From: an uncultured Blautia sp.
Lineage (GTDB): Bacteria; Bacillota; Clostridia; Lachnospirales; Lachnospiraceae
Length of the DNA stretch: 18,529 nucleotides
Direction of reading: 5' to 3'
Assembly (NCBI GenBank): GCA_900553515.1
Contig: USDN01000057.1
Location: 1 to 18,529 of the forward strand
Below the pieces are notes generated by a model that was given only the letters and a program-made list of their open reading frames with translations, did not search any database and was not told the origin of the DNA. Shown piece by piece: positions 7,385 through 14,940 of this stretch. Position numbers and translations under genes: made by a program. The first letter of the stretch is position 1, and each line of letters opens with the position of its first letter.

Positions 7385-8731
7385 AACCTGGAAGTGCATC
7401 CAGTCAGATTTTAGATAGAAGATCAGAAATACAATAGAGCTTAAAGTCCAGGTAAGAGGATATGCCCAGAAGACTACCTGGATAGAAGGAATCAGTTTTA
7501 CGGCAATGGTGATGTAGGATACGCGGATGATACACCAGCAGATCATCATCACAAACATGGGGATGATGGATTTTCCGGCCCCCCGGAGAAGCCCTGCCAG
7601 GCAGTGAGAAAAAGCCAGCAGGAAATAAAATAAGGTAACTGTGCGTGCCTGACGTACACCAAAAGCCACAACTTCCGGATCGCTGTTAAAAGCAGAAATA
7701 AGTACCGGAGAGGCAAAGTAAATAAGGATTCCGATGCATTCCGCCATGATAAGGCTGCATCCAATGCCAAAGCGGGCTCCTTTTTTAGCCCGATCGTATT
7801 TTCCGGCGCCCAGGTTCTGACTGATAAAGGTGGTCAGAGCCATGGAGAAGCAGGTGATAGGAAGAAAACCGAAGCCTTCTACCTTGGAGTATGCGCCGCA
7901 TCCGGCTACAGCCAGATTTCCAAAACTGTTGATATTGGACTGGACCACTACATTTGCCAGAGAGATGATGGAATTCTGGAGTCCGGCCGGAAGTCCATTA
8001 CTGATAATCTGACGCAGCATGGCTGGATCCAGTCGGATTTTTCTGATATGCAGCCGGTATTCTTCTGGACTCTTTCGGGTAAGTCGGTTAAGGCAGAGAA
8101 ATGCGCTGGTAAACTGGGAGATAATAGTTGCGGCAGCAGCTGCGCCTACGCCCATGTGGAATATGCCTACAAACAGCAGATCCAGTACGATATTGACCAG
8201 AGAGGAAAATATCAGGTAGTACAGAGGGTGTTTGCTGTCTCCTACGGACTGCATGATTCCTACAAAATTATTATAAAGAACAAAGGCGACAGATCCCAGA
8301 AAGTAGACCCGGAAGTAGCGGATGGAGTTTGGAAGTACATCTGCAGGAGTCTTCATCAGAAGCAGGATTTTGGGAACCAGAAGAAGTCCGAGTATGGTCA
8401 GAAGAATTCCGGATATCAGGCCAAATCCAACGGTGGTATGTATGGCTTTCTGAAGATCTTCTGTCTGTCTGGCGCCATAATACCGGGCGATCACCACACC
8501 GGCGCCGATGGCGATTCCGTTAAAAAAGCCCACCAGAAGAAAAATAAGGCTTCCGGAAGAGCTGACGGCGGCCAGCGCATTGCTTCCCAGAAAGTTTCCA
8601 ACGATCAGGGAATCGGCGGTGTTATAAAACTGCTGAAAAAGGTTGCCGAGAAAAATAGGGACAGCAAAGGCCGCCATTTTTTTCCAGATAGGGCCTTCTG
8701 TCAGAAGTGTTTTTGAAGAAGTACTGCTCAT
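7367..8731 (-). CDS. MATE-family multidrug/metabolite exporter
   Basis: A 454-residue polytopic protein with about 12 hydrophobic segments. The N-terminal signature PIFLGNLFQQFYNTADSLIV, followed by GNFLGSNALAAVSSSGS, is typical of the prokaryotic MATE (NorM/DinF/MepA-like) family of Na+- or H+-coupled antiporters. The two six-helix halves are of normal length for the family, and the substrate cannot be read from sequence. I choose the start at 8731 rather than the in-frame ATG at 8752. On the minus strand GAGG lies 8 bases before 8731, while nothing like a ribosome binding site precedes 8752. It is a single-gene unit, convergent with the MMPL operon and divergent from the T-box/BASS operon. 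Its stop codon lies inside the neighbouring terminator hairpin. Confidence 0.92.
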   Translation of the reverse strand: MSSTSSKTLLTEGPIWKKMAAFAVPIFLGNLFQQFYNTADSLIVGNFLGSNALAAVSSSGSLIFLLVGFFNGIAIGAGVVIARYYGARQTEDLQKAIHTTVGFGLISGILLTILGLLLVPKILLLMKTPADVLPNSIRYFRVYFLGSVAFVLYNNFVGIMQSVGDSKHPLYYLIFSSLVNIVLDLLFVGIFHMGVGAAAAATIISQFTSAFLCLNRLTRKSPEEYRLHIRKIRLDPAMLRQIISNGLPAGLQNSIISLANVVVQSNINSFGNLAVAGCGAYSKVEGFGFLPITCFSMALTTFISQNLGAGKYDRAKKGARFGIGCSLIMAECIGILIYFASPVLISAFNSDPEVVAFGVRQARTVTLFYFLLAFSHCLAGLLRGAGKSIIPMFVMMICWCIIRVSYITIAVKLIPSIQVVFWAYPLTWTLSSIVFLIFYLKSDWMHFQVKRNSL

Positions 8732-8766
8732 GATTAAAACCTCGATGTTCATAATTTGTTAATATC

Positions 8767-8795
8767 ATGCTATCACATTTGGAATTTTCAGTCAA
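8767..8795 (-). promoter_or_regulatory. MATE gene promoter (candidate)
   Basis: On the minus strand TTGACT (8790-8795) is followed after 17 bases by TAGCAT (8767-8772), with TG-A directly upstream giving an extended -10. It lies close upstream of the chosen start at 8731. Confidence 0.5.
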
Positions 8796-8826
8796 TGGGA
8801 CAGAGAACAGGATTTTCAAAAAATAC

Positions 8827-8854
8827 TTGACATTTTGAAAAACAGGACTATAAT
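8827..8854 (+). promoter_or_regulatory. Promoter of the T-box/BASS unit
   Basis: TTGACA (8827-8832) and TATAAT (8849-8854) are both perfect, with a 16-base spacer. Transcription would begin near 8861, immediately before the T-box leader. Confidence 0.8.
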
Positions 8855-8860
8855 AACTGT

Positions 8861-9152
8861 TATAAAAAAAATAACAGATTAATGTGATAAAGCACCAAAA
8901 TCCAAGGAAGAGAACAACGCCGTATTCCATAAGGTATTTCAGAGAGTCTGCAGCAGGTGTGAAGCAGATATACCGGGAAAGCAGGATATCATCTCGAAGG
9001 AGCTGACTGAAACTACAGTAAGTTATGCCGGAATCCCCCGTTACCGGGAAAACGTATGAAGTACGTAAGTGCTGCAGAGAAATTTGCAGAATAAGGGTGG
9101 TACCGCGGATTTTATTCGTCCCTTCCGGCATTTGCCGGAGGGGACTTTTTTT
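8861..9152 (+). promoter_or_regulatory. T-box riboswitch leader, probable isoleucine specifier
   Basis: The diagnostic T-box sequence GGGTGGTACCGCGG is at 9095-9108 with a UGGU bulge (pairs with tRNA ending ACCA). Upstream, Stem I is recognisable. The AGAGAG bulge at 8941-8946 is followed by a distal hairpin TCTGC...GCAGA (8947-8969) and the pairing GGTAT/ATACC on either side. In the 3' strand of Stem I, the codon position before the closing helix reads GAT-ATC-A (ATC at 8988-8990). This fits the usual layout of a specifier followed by a purine, giving AUC, isoleucine. Reading UAU (Tyr) one step earlier would leave C after the codon and fits less well. A Stem III-like hairpin lies at 9072-9089. 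Uncharged tRNA should stabilise the antiterminator and allow readthrough into the BASS gene. T-box identity is near certain; the specifier is moderate. Confidence 0.93.
9118..9152 (+). terminator. T-box attenuator terminator
   Basis: A 12-bp stem with one G-U pair (GTCCCTTCCGGC at 9118-9129 with 9134-9145) and an ATTT loop is followed by seven Ts. The 5' arm (TCCCTT) can alternatively pair with AAGGG at 9093-9097 in the T-box antiterminator, giving the two mutually exclusive states. Confidence 0.92.
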
Positions 9153-9203
9153 AGCTCTTTCCGGAATGCTGAAACAGGTGCTTTACAGAACGGAGGCGCT
9201 ATG

Positions 9204-10235
9204 ATGAAAGCATTACAAAAAGTAAGTAAATTTCTGTCGGATTATACTTCAGCAGTGGTGATCGCCATTGCCGTGGTGACCTTTTTTGTTCCTGTAATGA
9301 TGGGCTGGGTCAATTATCAGCTTTTTACAGATATGGTAGGGAATAAATTTACCAGTCAGTCTCTTATTATTGGAATTATTATGTTCAGCATGGGACTGAC
9401 CCTGACTACAGAAGATTTTAAAATCCTTGCCCAGAGGCCATTGGATATCTGCATCGGTGCGGCTGCGCAGTACCTGATCATGCCATTTCTGGCATTTGGA
9501 ATCAGCAAGGTACTGCATTTGCCGGATGCTATTGCTCTGGGACTGATTCTTGTGGGCTGCTGTCCAGGAGGCGTTTCTTCTAACATTATGTCTTACCTTT
9601 GTGGTGGAGATGTGGCGTTTTCTGTTGGTATGACAACGGTGTCTACTCTTTTGTCACCGGTAATGACACCAATTCTCGTTTCTCTTCTTGCAAGTGGTAC
9701 AAGAATCAGCATCAAAGGGCTGCCTATGTTTGTGTCTATCATTGAAACCGTAATTCTTCCTATCGCAGTGGGATTCCTTTTGAATTATCTTCTGGGTAAG
9801 AAAAAAACTTTTCAGGATATCCAGAAGATCATGCCGGGAGTGGCTGTTCTTGGACTGGCCTGTGTTGTAGGAGGAGTAATTTCTTCACAGGGAGCAAACT
9901 TCTTTACATCAGGTGTTGTGATCTTTGCAGCGGTTCTTCTTCATAACGGAATGGGATATCTGCTTGGATATGGAGCAGGAAAGCTGGCTGGTATGAATAC
10001 AGCGAAAAAAAGAACGATTTCCATTGAGGTGGGAATGCAGAATGCCGGACTTGCAACAAATCTGGCAACCACAACCGCTCAGTTTGCCAGTGCGCCGGAA
10101 TCTGCAATCATTTGTGCAGTATCCTGTGTATGGCATTCCATTTCCGGTACATTGATCGCAGGATTTTTTGCCAGCCTGGACCGGAAAAATGAAAGGGCCG
10201 AAGACAAAAAAGAAGCATTTCCGGTACGTAACTGA
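9204..10235 (+). CDS. BASS-family (bile acid:Na+ symporter-like) transporter
   Basis: A 343-residue membrane protein with about 9-10 hydrophobic segments. It carries BASS-family signatures: GLTLTTEDF near 64-72, LVGCCPGGVSSNIMSYL at 116-132 and EVGMQNAGLATNLA at 275-288. Despite the name, members carry organic acids: pyruvate (BASS2), 2-oxo acids of methionine chain elongation (BASS5) and ketopantoate (PanS). The T-box leader with a likely Ile specifier suggests a branched-chain amino acid, its 2-oxo acid or a precursor as substrate; this is inference. Two adjacent ATGs exist at 9201 and 9204. CGGAGG ends 4 bases before the first and 7 before the second, so I prefer 9204. The open frame extends upstream through the T-box terminator, but that part is leader RNA. 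The C-terminus is a short charged tail. Confidence 0.9.
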   Translation: MKALQKVSKFLSDYTSAVVIAIAVVTFFVPVMMGWVNYQLFTDMVGNKFTSQSLIIGIIMFSMGLTLTTEDFKILAQRPLDICIGAAAQYLIMPFLAFGISKVLHLPDAIALGLILVGCCPGGVSSNIMSYLCGGDVAFSVGMTTVSTLLSPVMTPILVSLLASGTRISIKGLPMFVSIIETVILPIAVGFLLNYLLGKKKTFQDIQKIMPGVAVLGLACVVGGVISSQGANFFTSGVVIFAAVLLHNGMGYLLGYGAGKLAGMNTAKKRTISIEVGMQNAGLATNLATTTAQFASAPESAIICAVSCVWHSISGTLIAGFFASLDRKNERAEDKKEAFPVRN

Positions 10236-10296
10236 ATTTGCAAAACCAGAAGATACAGAATGATATTGGAGTGTTCTAAAGAAATTTATCGCAGAG

Positions 10297-10318
10297 ATTG
10301 TATGAAATAAAATACAAT
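10297..10318 (+). terminator. Weak AT-rich hairpin after the BASS gene
   Basis: A 7-bp stem ATTGTAT/ATACAAT around an 8-base loop is followed only by TCTT. It may be a weak terminator for the BASS transcript, and no better one is seen before the next promoter. The rest of 10236-10325 holds nothing recognisable. Confidence 0.25.
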
Positions 10319-10325
10319 TCTTCCG

Positions 10326-10354
10326 TTGACGAATTAACGATTTAGCGTTATAGT
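10326..10354 (+). promoter_or_regulatory. Promoter of the glycine riboswitch/AGCS unit
   Basis: TTGACG (10326-10331) and TATAGT (10349-10354) are separated by 17 bases. Transcription would start near 10361, just before the first glycine aptamer. Confidence 0.75.
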
Positions 10355-10374
10355 ATAGCGCAGTGACAGCAATT

Positions 10375-10560
10375 ACGAGGTGAAGTTTGCAGGAAAGAGA
10401 CATTTTTGTCCGCCGAAGGAGTAAAACTCTCAGGTACCCGTATTTCGGGCAGAAACTGTAAATGGATCGTTTCTCTGGAGACACCTGTTGAAACAGGGGC
10501 CGAAGGTGCAAGCGGCGCAGAATGCGTCTTGAATCTCTCAGGCAAAAGGACAGAGTATGC
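10375..10560 (+). promoter_or_regulatory. Tandem glycine riboswitch (two aptamers)
   Basis: Two copies of the glycine aptamer core are visible. The first has CCGCCGAAGGAGTAAAACTC then TCAGG (about 10388-10457). The second has GGGGCCGAAGGTGCAAGC then GAATCTCTCAGG and AAAAGGACAGAG (about 10470-10556). A short linker joins them, as in the classic cooperative tandem form. It lies in the leader of an AGCS amino acid carrier, a common partner. No terminator hairpin with a T-run is seen between the second aptamer and the gene, so translational control is more likely. AATCTC at 10532-10537 in aptamer 2 could pair with GAGATT at 10613-10618, covering the Shine-Dalgarno sequence when glycine is absent (inference). 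Confidence 0.92.
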
Positions 10561-10625
10561 TTCAGGAATGATCTGATTTAATCCCCCATGCTGTAAAACT
10601 TTATATAAAAAGGAGATTTTTTACA

Positions 10626-12044
10626 ATGTGGAGCATGATTAATCAATTCTTAGTAGCCGTGGACGACTTTGTATGGGGAGTGCCTCTTATGGTGCTCATT
10701 ATGTCCGGCGGTATTCTTCTCACAGTACGTCTTGGTCTGCTTCAGATCCGGCGTCTTCCCCTTGCATTAAAATGGATGTTCAAAAATGAAGAAGGCGGAA
10801 AAGGCGAGATTTCCAGCTTTGCAGCCCTGTGTACAGCTTTAAGCGCGACCATTGGAACAGGAAATATCGTTGGTGTGGCAACTGCCGTATGCACCGGAGG
10901 CCCGGGAGCTCTGTTCTGGATGGTGCTGGCAGCGTTCTTTGGTATGGCGACCAAATACGCAGAGGGACTTCTGGCAGTAAAATACCGTGTGGTAGCTCCG
11001 GATGGCCACAGTCTTGGCGGCCCTTTTTACTACATTGAACGTGGAATGGGTGAAAAATGGAAATGGCTGGGAAAAGTATTTGCATTTTTCGGCGTCTGTG
11101 TAGGACTTTTTGGAATCGGTACCTTCAGTCAGGTTAATGGTATTTCCAGTGCAGTACAGAACTTTTTTGATCCGGAAAAGGCGAATTGTGTAAATATCCC
11201 GTTTCTTGGAGAATATTCATGGGCAGTGGTGATATCTTCCCTTATTCTGGCATTTTGTGTAGCAGCCATTCTGATCGGCGGTATTCAGAGAATTGCAACA
11301 GTAAGTCAGATCGTTGTGCCTTTTATGGCTGTAATCTACCTGATATTCAGTGTTAGTCTGATTCTTTTCAATATAAAAGAGATTCCGGAAGCAGTTGTTA
11401 CGGTAGTAAAAGGAGCTTTTCAGCCTTCTGCAGTAACAGGAGGTGTGGTAGGATCCATGGTAGTGGCAATGCAGAAAGGTGTTGCCAGAGGTATTTTTTC
11501 CAATGAGGCAGGTCTTGGAAGCGCGCCTATCGCAGCAGCCGCCGCACAGACAAAGGAGCCGGTACGTCAGGGGCTGGTAAGCATGACAGGTACTTTTATT
11601 GATACTATTGTAATCTGTACACTTACAGGACTTTCCATTGTACTTACAGGCGCCTGGCAGGTAGAAGGAATCGAGGGCGTGCAGGTGACTACCTACGCAT
11701 TCCAGCACGGACTTCCGATCCCGTCGCAGATTTCATCCTTTGTGCTTATGGTCTGTCTGGTTTTCTTTGCATTTACCACGATCCTTGGATGGGATTATTA
11801 CAGTGAAAGATGTCTGGAATATCTGACAAAGGGAAATAAGAGGACAATTCTTACTTACCGCTGGATCTATATCCTTGCAGTGTTTATCGGACCATATATG
11901 ACGGTCAGCGCAGTGTGGACTATTGCAGATATCTTTAACGGACTGATGGCTCTTCCAAATATGATCGCCATGTTTGCACTGAGCGGTGTAGTAGTCAAAG
12001 AAACAAAAAGCTTTTTTAAAGCGGACAAACATAAAATGAATTAA
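10626..12044 (+). CDS. Alanine/glycine:cation symporter (AGCS) family protein
   Basis: A 472-residue polytopic transporter of normal family length. Family signatures are SATIGTGNIVGVATAV (73-88), the AGCS motif GGPGALFWMVLAAFFGM (91-107), GGPFYYIERGMG (131-142) and RGIFSNEAGLGSAPIAAAAA (288-307). These line the substrate and Na+ sites in structurally known relatives. AGCS carriers move alanine or glycine with Na+ (some use H+). The tandem glycine riboswitch upstream points to glycine as a physiological signal, and either glycine uptake or removal of excess glycine is possible. AAGGAGA lies 9 bases before the ATG at 10626. The unit is monocistronic and ends at a strong hairpin terminator. Confidence 0.95.
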   Translation: MWSMINQFLVAVDDFVWGVPLMVLIMSGGILLTVRLGLLQIRRLPLALKWMFKNEEGGKGEISSFAALCTALSATIGTGNIVGVATAVCTGGPGALFWMVLAAFFGMATKYAEGLLAVKYRVVAPDGHSLGGPFYYIERGMGEKWKWLGKVFAFFGVCVGLFGIGTFSQVNGISSAVQNFFDPEKANCVNIPFLGEYSWAVVISSLILAFCVAAILIGGIQRIATVSQIVVPFMAVIYLIFSVSLILFNIKEIPEAVVTVVKGAFQPSAVTGGVVGSMVVAMQKGVARGIFSNEAGLGSAPIAAAAAQTKEPVRQGLVSMTGTFIDTIVICTLTGLSIVLTGAWQVEGIEGVQVTTYAFQHGLPIPSQISSFVLMVCLVFFAFTTILGWDYYSERCLEYLTKGNKRTILTYRWIYILAVFIGPYMTVSAVWTIADIFNGLMALPNMIAMFALSGVVVKETKSFFKADKHKMN

Positions 12045-12055
12045 AAGAAAACACG

Positions 12056-12109
12056 AAAAACAGGTATAGAAGCAGGACAAGACCGTTTCTGCATTTGTAC
12101 CTGTTTTTT
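12056..12109 (+). terminator. Terminator of the AGCS gene
   Basis: An 11-bp perfect outer stem (AAAAACAGGTA at 12056-12066 with TACCTGTTTTT at 12098-12108) encloses a smaller GCAG/CTGC stem and ends in a T-run, directly after the AGCS stop codon. Confidence 0.8.
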
Positions 12110-12169
12110 ATGCAGCAGAAAATAGTCTGTTTTGTGCTTGAAATATAGAGATATGTTTCGGCAAGGGTA

Positions 12170-12197
12170 TTGATTCTGAAGGAGAACATGGTAAAAT
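12170..12197 (+). promoter_or_regulatory. Promoter of the AlkD-like/SpoU operon (candidate)
   Basis: TTGATT (12170-12175) and TAAAAT (12192-12197) are spaced by 16 bases, with TG-G before the -10 box giving an extended -10. It lies 33 bases before the AlkD-like start codon. Confidence 0.5.
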
Positions 12198-12230
12198 AAT
12201 GGTATTTCATAAAGAAAAAGGGAGAAAACG

Positions 12231-12938
12231 ATGGGGAAACATATTACCGAAAGAATCAGAGAAGATCTTTTTTCCATGCAGGATCTTTCTTACAGAGATT
12301 TTCATTCCCGACTGATGCCGGATGTAGATAAGGATACTGTAATAGGGGTCCGGGTTCCGGAGCTCCGCAAATATGTAAAAGAACTGGCGAAGGATCCTGA
12401 GCTCCGGGAATTTCTGGAAGATCTTCCTCATCAGTATTATGAGGAAAACAACGTCCATGGATTTCTGATCCAGCAGATGAAGGAATATGAAAAGTGCATG
12501 GAAGAACTGGAAAAATTCCTTCCATATATAAATAACTGGGCAACCTGTGACATGACCTCGCCCAGGGTGTTCAAAAAGCATAAAGAGGAGCTTCTTAAAG
12601 CTGTCCGGCGATGGATTGTGTCAGATCATGTTTATACGGTTCGATATGGAATCGGGATGCTGATGCAGCATTATCTGGATGAGGACTTCCGGGAGGAATA
12701 TCCGCAAATGGTATCGGAGATACAGTCAGAAGAGTATTATGTGAATATGATGATCGCCTGGTATTTTGCAACTGCCCTTGCAAAACAATATGAAGCCATC
12801 CTTCCTTATATAGAAAAACAGAAACTGGATGTATGGACCCACAACAAGACAATCCAGAAGGCCTGTGAAAGCTATCGGATCACACCGGAGCAGAAGGCTT
12901 ATCTGCGTACGCTGAAGATTAAAAAGAAAAAGCAATAA
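12231..12938 (+). CDS. AlkD-like DNA alkylation repair protein
   Basis: A 235-residue, all-helical, soluble protein of the AlkC/AlkD HEAT-like-repeat superfamily, whose members excise cationic alkylated bases such as 3- or 7-methylpurines. Family landmarks are visible: VRVPELRKYVKEL (40-52), NNWATCDMTSPRVF (101-114) and YTVRYGIGMLMQHYL (135-149). W103, D107 and R138 correspond by motif to the catalytic-site Trp, Asp and Arg of Bacillus cereus AlkD, so the enzyme is probably active. The C-terminus ends in a lysine-rich tail (KIKKKKQ). AGGGAG lies 6 bases before the ATG. The RNA methyltransferase gene starts 13 bases downstream, so the two share a transcript. No damage-responsive operator was recognised. 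Confidence 0.9.
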   Translation: MGKHITERIREDLFSMQDLSYRDFHSRLMPDVDKDTVIGVRVPELRKYVKELAKDPELREFLEDLPHQYYEENNVHGFLIQQMKEYEKCMEELEKFLPYINNWATCDMTSPRVFKKHKEELLKAVRRWIVSDHVYTVRYGIGMLMQHYLDEDFREEYPQMVSEIQSEEYYVNMMIAWYFATALAKQYEAILPYIEKQKLDVWTHNKTIQKACESYRITPEQKAYLRTLKIKKKKQ

Positions 12939-12951
12939 GTCAGGAGTAAAC

Positions 12952-13782
12952 ATGAACAACTGGACACAAATTACAGATTTTGCTGCCCCGGAACTGGATG
13001 CTTATGCAAGAACTTCAGAACTGCAGCTTCTGAGATATTATGAACCAAAGCCGGGATTATTTATAGGAGAAAGTCCAAAGGTTATCGAAAGAGCCTTGAA
13101 TGCGGGTTATGAGCCGGTGTCTTTTCTGGTGGAGCACAGAGACCTGGAGGGCGAGGCTGCTGAGCTTTTGAGCAGATTTCCTGAACTTCCGGTTTATACA
13201 GCGGAATATAAAGTGCTTACAAAGCTGACAGGGTACGCTTTGACAAGAGGGCTTCTCTGTCTGATGAGGAGAAAGACGCTTCCTTCTGTGGAAGAAGTCT
13301 GCAGAAATGCCAGACGGATCGCCATACTGGAAAATGTAGTCAATCCAACCAATGTAGGAGCAATTTTCAGGTCAGCGGCAGCTCTTCATATGGATGCGGT
13401 ACTGCTTACACCGGGCTGCAGCGATCCTCTGTACAGAAGGGCTGCAAGAGTGAGTATGGGAACTGTTTTTCAGATTCCATGGACTTTTTTTGATAAAAAA
13501 ATATCCTGGCCGGAAAAAGGAATGGAAATTCTTCAGGAACTGGGATTTAAAACGGCGGCTATGGCTCTTTGTGATGACTCTGTGGGAATTGATGACCCGG
13601 AACTGCTGGAGGAGGAGAAGCTGGCAGTGATCCTTGGAACAGAAGGAGACGGGCTGGCAGCACAGACTATTGCAGACTGTGACTATACAGTAAAGATTCC
13701 CATGTCCCATGGAGTAGACTCTCTGAATGTGGCGGCGGCAAGCGCAGTTGCTTTCTGGGAGCTGGGAAAAGGCAATATCTGA
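12952..13782 (+). CDS. TrmH/SpoU-family RNA 2'-O-methyltransferase
   Basis: A 276-residue SPOUT-class enzyme expected to transfer a methyl group from S-adenosylmethionine to a ribose 2'-OH in rRNA or tRNA. All three SpoU motifs are present: motif 1 NPTNVGAIFRSAAAL (131-145) with the key Asn and Arg, motif 2 LGTEGDGL (228-235), and motif 3 IPMSHGVDSLNVAAASAVAF (249-268). The N-terminal 110 residues resemble the substrate-binding extension of the family (GLFIGESPKVIERAL). The exact RNA target cannot be told. AGGAG precedes the ATG, 13 bases after the AlkD-like stop. Translation ends just upstream of a shared bidirectional terminator with purC. Confidence 0.93.
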   Translation: MNNWTQITDFAAPELDAYARTSELQLLRYYEPKPGLFIGESPKVIERALNAGYEPVSFLVEHRDLEGEAAELLSRFPELPVYTAEYKVLTKLTGYALTRGLLCLMRRKTLPSVEEVCRNARRIAILENVVNPTNVGAIFRSAAALHMDAVLLTPGCSDPLYRRAARVSMGTVFQIPWTFFDKKISWPEKGMEILQELGFKTAAMALCDDSVGIDDPELLEEEKLAVILGTEGDGLAAQTIADCDYTVKIPMSHGVDSLNVAAASAVAFWELGKGNI

Positions 13783-13821
13783 ATAGCACTGCAGAAGAAC
13801 AGAAAATATTCAGAAACTAAG

Positions 13822-13873
13822 AAAGAACACGGAAAGGATGCTCGGAAAAGAGAATCCCTCCGGTGTTCTTTTT
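13822..13873 (+). terminator. Bidirectional terminator between SpoU gene and purC
   Basis: AAAGAACAC-GGA (13822-13833) pairs with TCCGGTGTTCTTT (13859-13871) with one bulged base. A T-run follows on the plus strand and TTTCTT on the minus strand. It sits between convergent genes and can serve both. Confidence 0.75.
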
Positions 13874-13886
13874 GTGTTGGTGAACT

Positions 13887-14759
13887 TTATTTCAGATCTT
13901 CACCTGTCAGCATTTTGTATGCCTGAAGGTATTTGTCAATGGTCTTGTCCACGATTTCCTGAGGAAGAGTCCAGTCATGACCTTCATTTTCTTTCAGCCA
14001 GTCGCGGGCAAACTGTTTGTCAAAGGAAGGCTGTCCGTGTCCTGCTTCATAGCCGTCGGCAGGCCAGAAACGGGAACTGTCCGGTGTCAGCATTTCATCG
14101 CCGATCACCATGTTTCCATCCTCATCAAGACCAAATTCAAATTTTGTATCTGCAATGATGATTCCCTTACTCAGTGCGTATTCCGCACATTTTTTGTACA
14201 GGGCAATGGTGTTGTCACGAAGTTTTTCTGCCAGTTCACGGCCTCTTCCCGGATAGAATTTTTCCAGGTGATCGATGCTCTGCTCGAAGGAGATATTTTC
14301 ATCATGATCTCCGATCTCAGCCTTTGTGGACGGTGTGTAGATAGGCTCCGGAAGTTTATCAGATTCTTTCAGTCCCTCCGGCAGTCTGATGCCGCAGACG
14401 GTTCCGTTTTCCTGATAGCTTGCCCATCCGCTTCCTGTAATATAGCCGCGGACAATGCATTCGATAGGAAGCATGTTCAGCTTACGGCACATCATGGATT
14501 TTCCGTCGTATTTTTCCTGCTGGAAAAATTCCGGCATGTCCTTTACATCTACAGAGATCATATGATTTGGCAAAATATCCTCTGTCATGTCAAACCAGAA
14601 TTTGGACATCTGTGTCAGTACAGTACCTTTTTTGGTAACCTCGTTGTTCAGGATCACATCGAAGCAGCTGATGCGGTCAGTAGCAACCATGATCAGGCTG
14701 TCGCCGTTGTCGTAGATCTCACGTACCTTACCTTCTTTGATCGGTTTTAAATTCTGCAT
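13887..14759 (-). CDS. purC: Phosphoribosylaminoimidazole-succinocarboxamide synthase (SAICAR synthetase)
   Basis: A 290-residue cytoplasmic enzyme of de novo purine synthesis. It joins aspartate to CAIR with ATP to give SAICAR. PurC landmarks are all present: IKEGKVREIY (7-16), ATDRISCFDVIL (26-37), VRGYITGSGW (103-112), the nucleotide/aspartate-site block PIYTPSTKAEIGDHDENI (139-156), IADTKFEFGLD (202-212) and DEMLTPDSSRFWP (221-233). Two further in-frame ATGs lie upstream (14777, 14774), but GAGG is 7 bases before the ATG at 14759, so I start there. It is a single-gene unit apart from other pur genes, and no purine riboswitch or PurR-type box was recognised in its short leader. It converges with the SpoU gene. 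Confidence 0.97.
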   Translation of the reverse strand: MQNLKPIKEGKVREIYDNGDSLIMVATDRISCFDVILNNEVTKKGTVLTQMSKFWFDMTEDILPNHMISVDVKDMPEFFQQEKYDGKSMMCRKLNMLPIECIVRGYITGSGWASYQENGTVCGIRLPEGLKESDKLPEPIYTPSTKAEIGDHDENISFEQSIDHLEKFYPGRGRELAEKLRDNTIALYKKCAEYALSKGIIIADTKFEFGLDEDGNMVIGDEMLTPDSSRFWPADGYEAGHGQPSFDKQFARDWLKENEGHDWTLPQEIVDKTIDKYLQAYKMLTGEDLK

Positions 14760-14800
14760 GTGTTCACACCTCATCATTTGATTTTTTCATTTCACTGTAA

Positions 14801-14829
14801 AAAGTACACTGTTTAGGGTGCGCTGTCAA
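14801..14829 (-). promoter_or_regulatory. purC promoter (candidate)
   Basis: On the minus strand a perfect TTGACA (14824-14829) is followed after 17 bases by a weak TACTTT (14801-14806). The leader to the start codon is about 35 bases. Confidence 0.5.
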
Positions 14830-14891
14830 GAGCTATTTGGAAACTTGTGGTCAGTTTCTTCAAAAGTACAGAAAGAGACAGACCGAAGGAT

Positions 14892-14920
14892 TTGCAAGAG
14901 ACAGATCGTTAGAGTATACT
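14892..14920 (+). promoter_or_regulatory. Promoter of the EFR1-like/TraX operon (candidate)
   Basis: TTGCAA (14892-14897) and TATACT (14915-14920) are 17 bases apart. Transcription from here would place both 50-bp repeat units in the 5' untranslated leader. Confidence 0.5.
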
Positions 14921-14940
14921 GTATAGGAACTGCAGCTATG

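Noticed and set aside
8048..8716. 222-codon plus-strand frame opposite the MATE gene
   Set aside because: It is a shadow of the MATE coding sequence with no family resemblance, and it overlaps the gene entirely.
9069..9203. Upstream extension of the BASS reading frame through the leader
   Set aside because: It crosses the T-box motif and its terminator, and the only good ribosome binding site is at 9191-9196.
14760..14800. Purine riboswitch or PurBox upstream of purC
   Set aside because: The leader is only about 35-40 bases and shows no aptamer core or CGAA-type PurR site.
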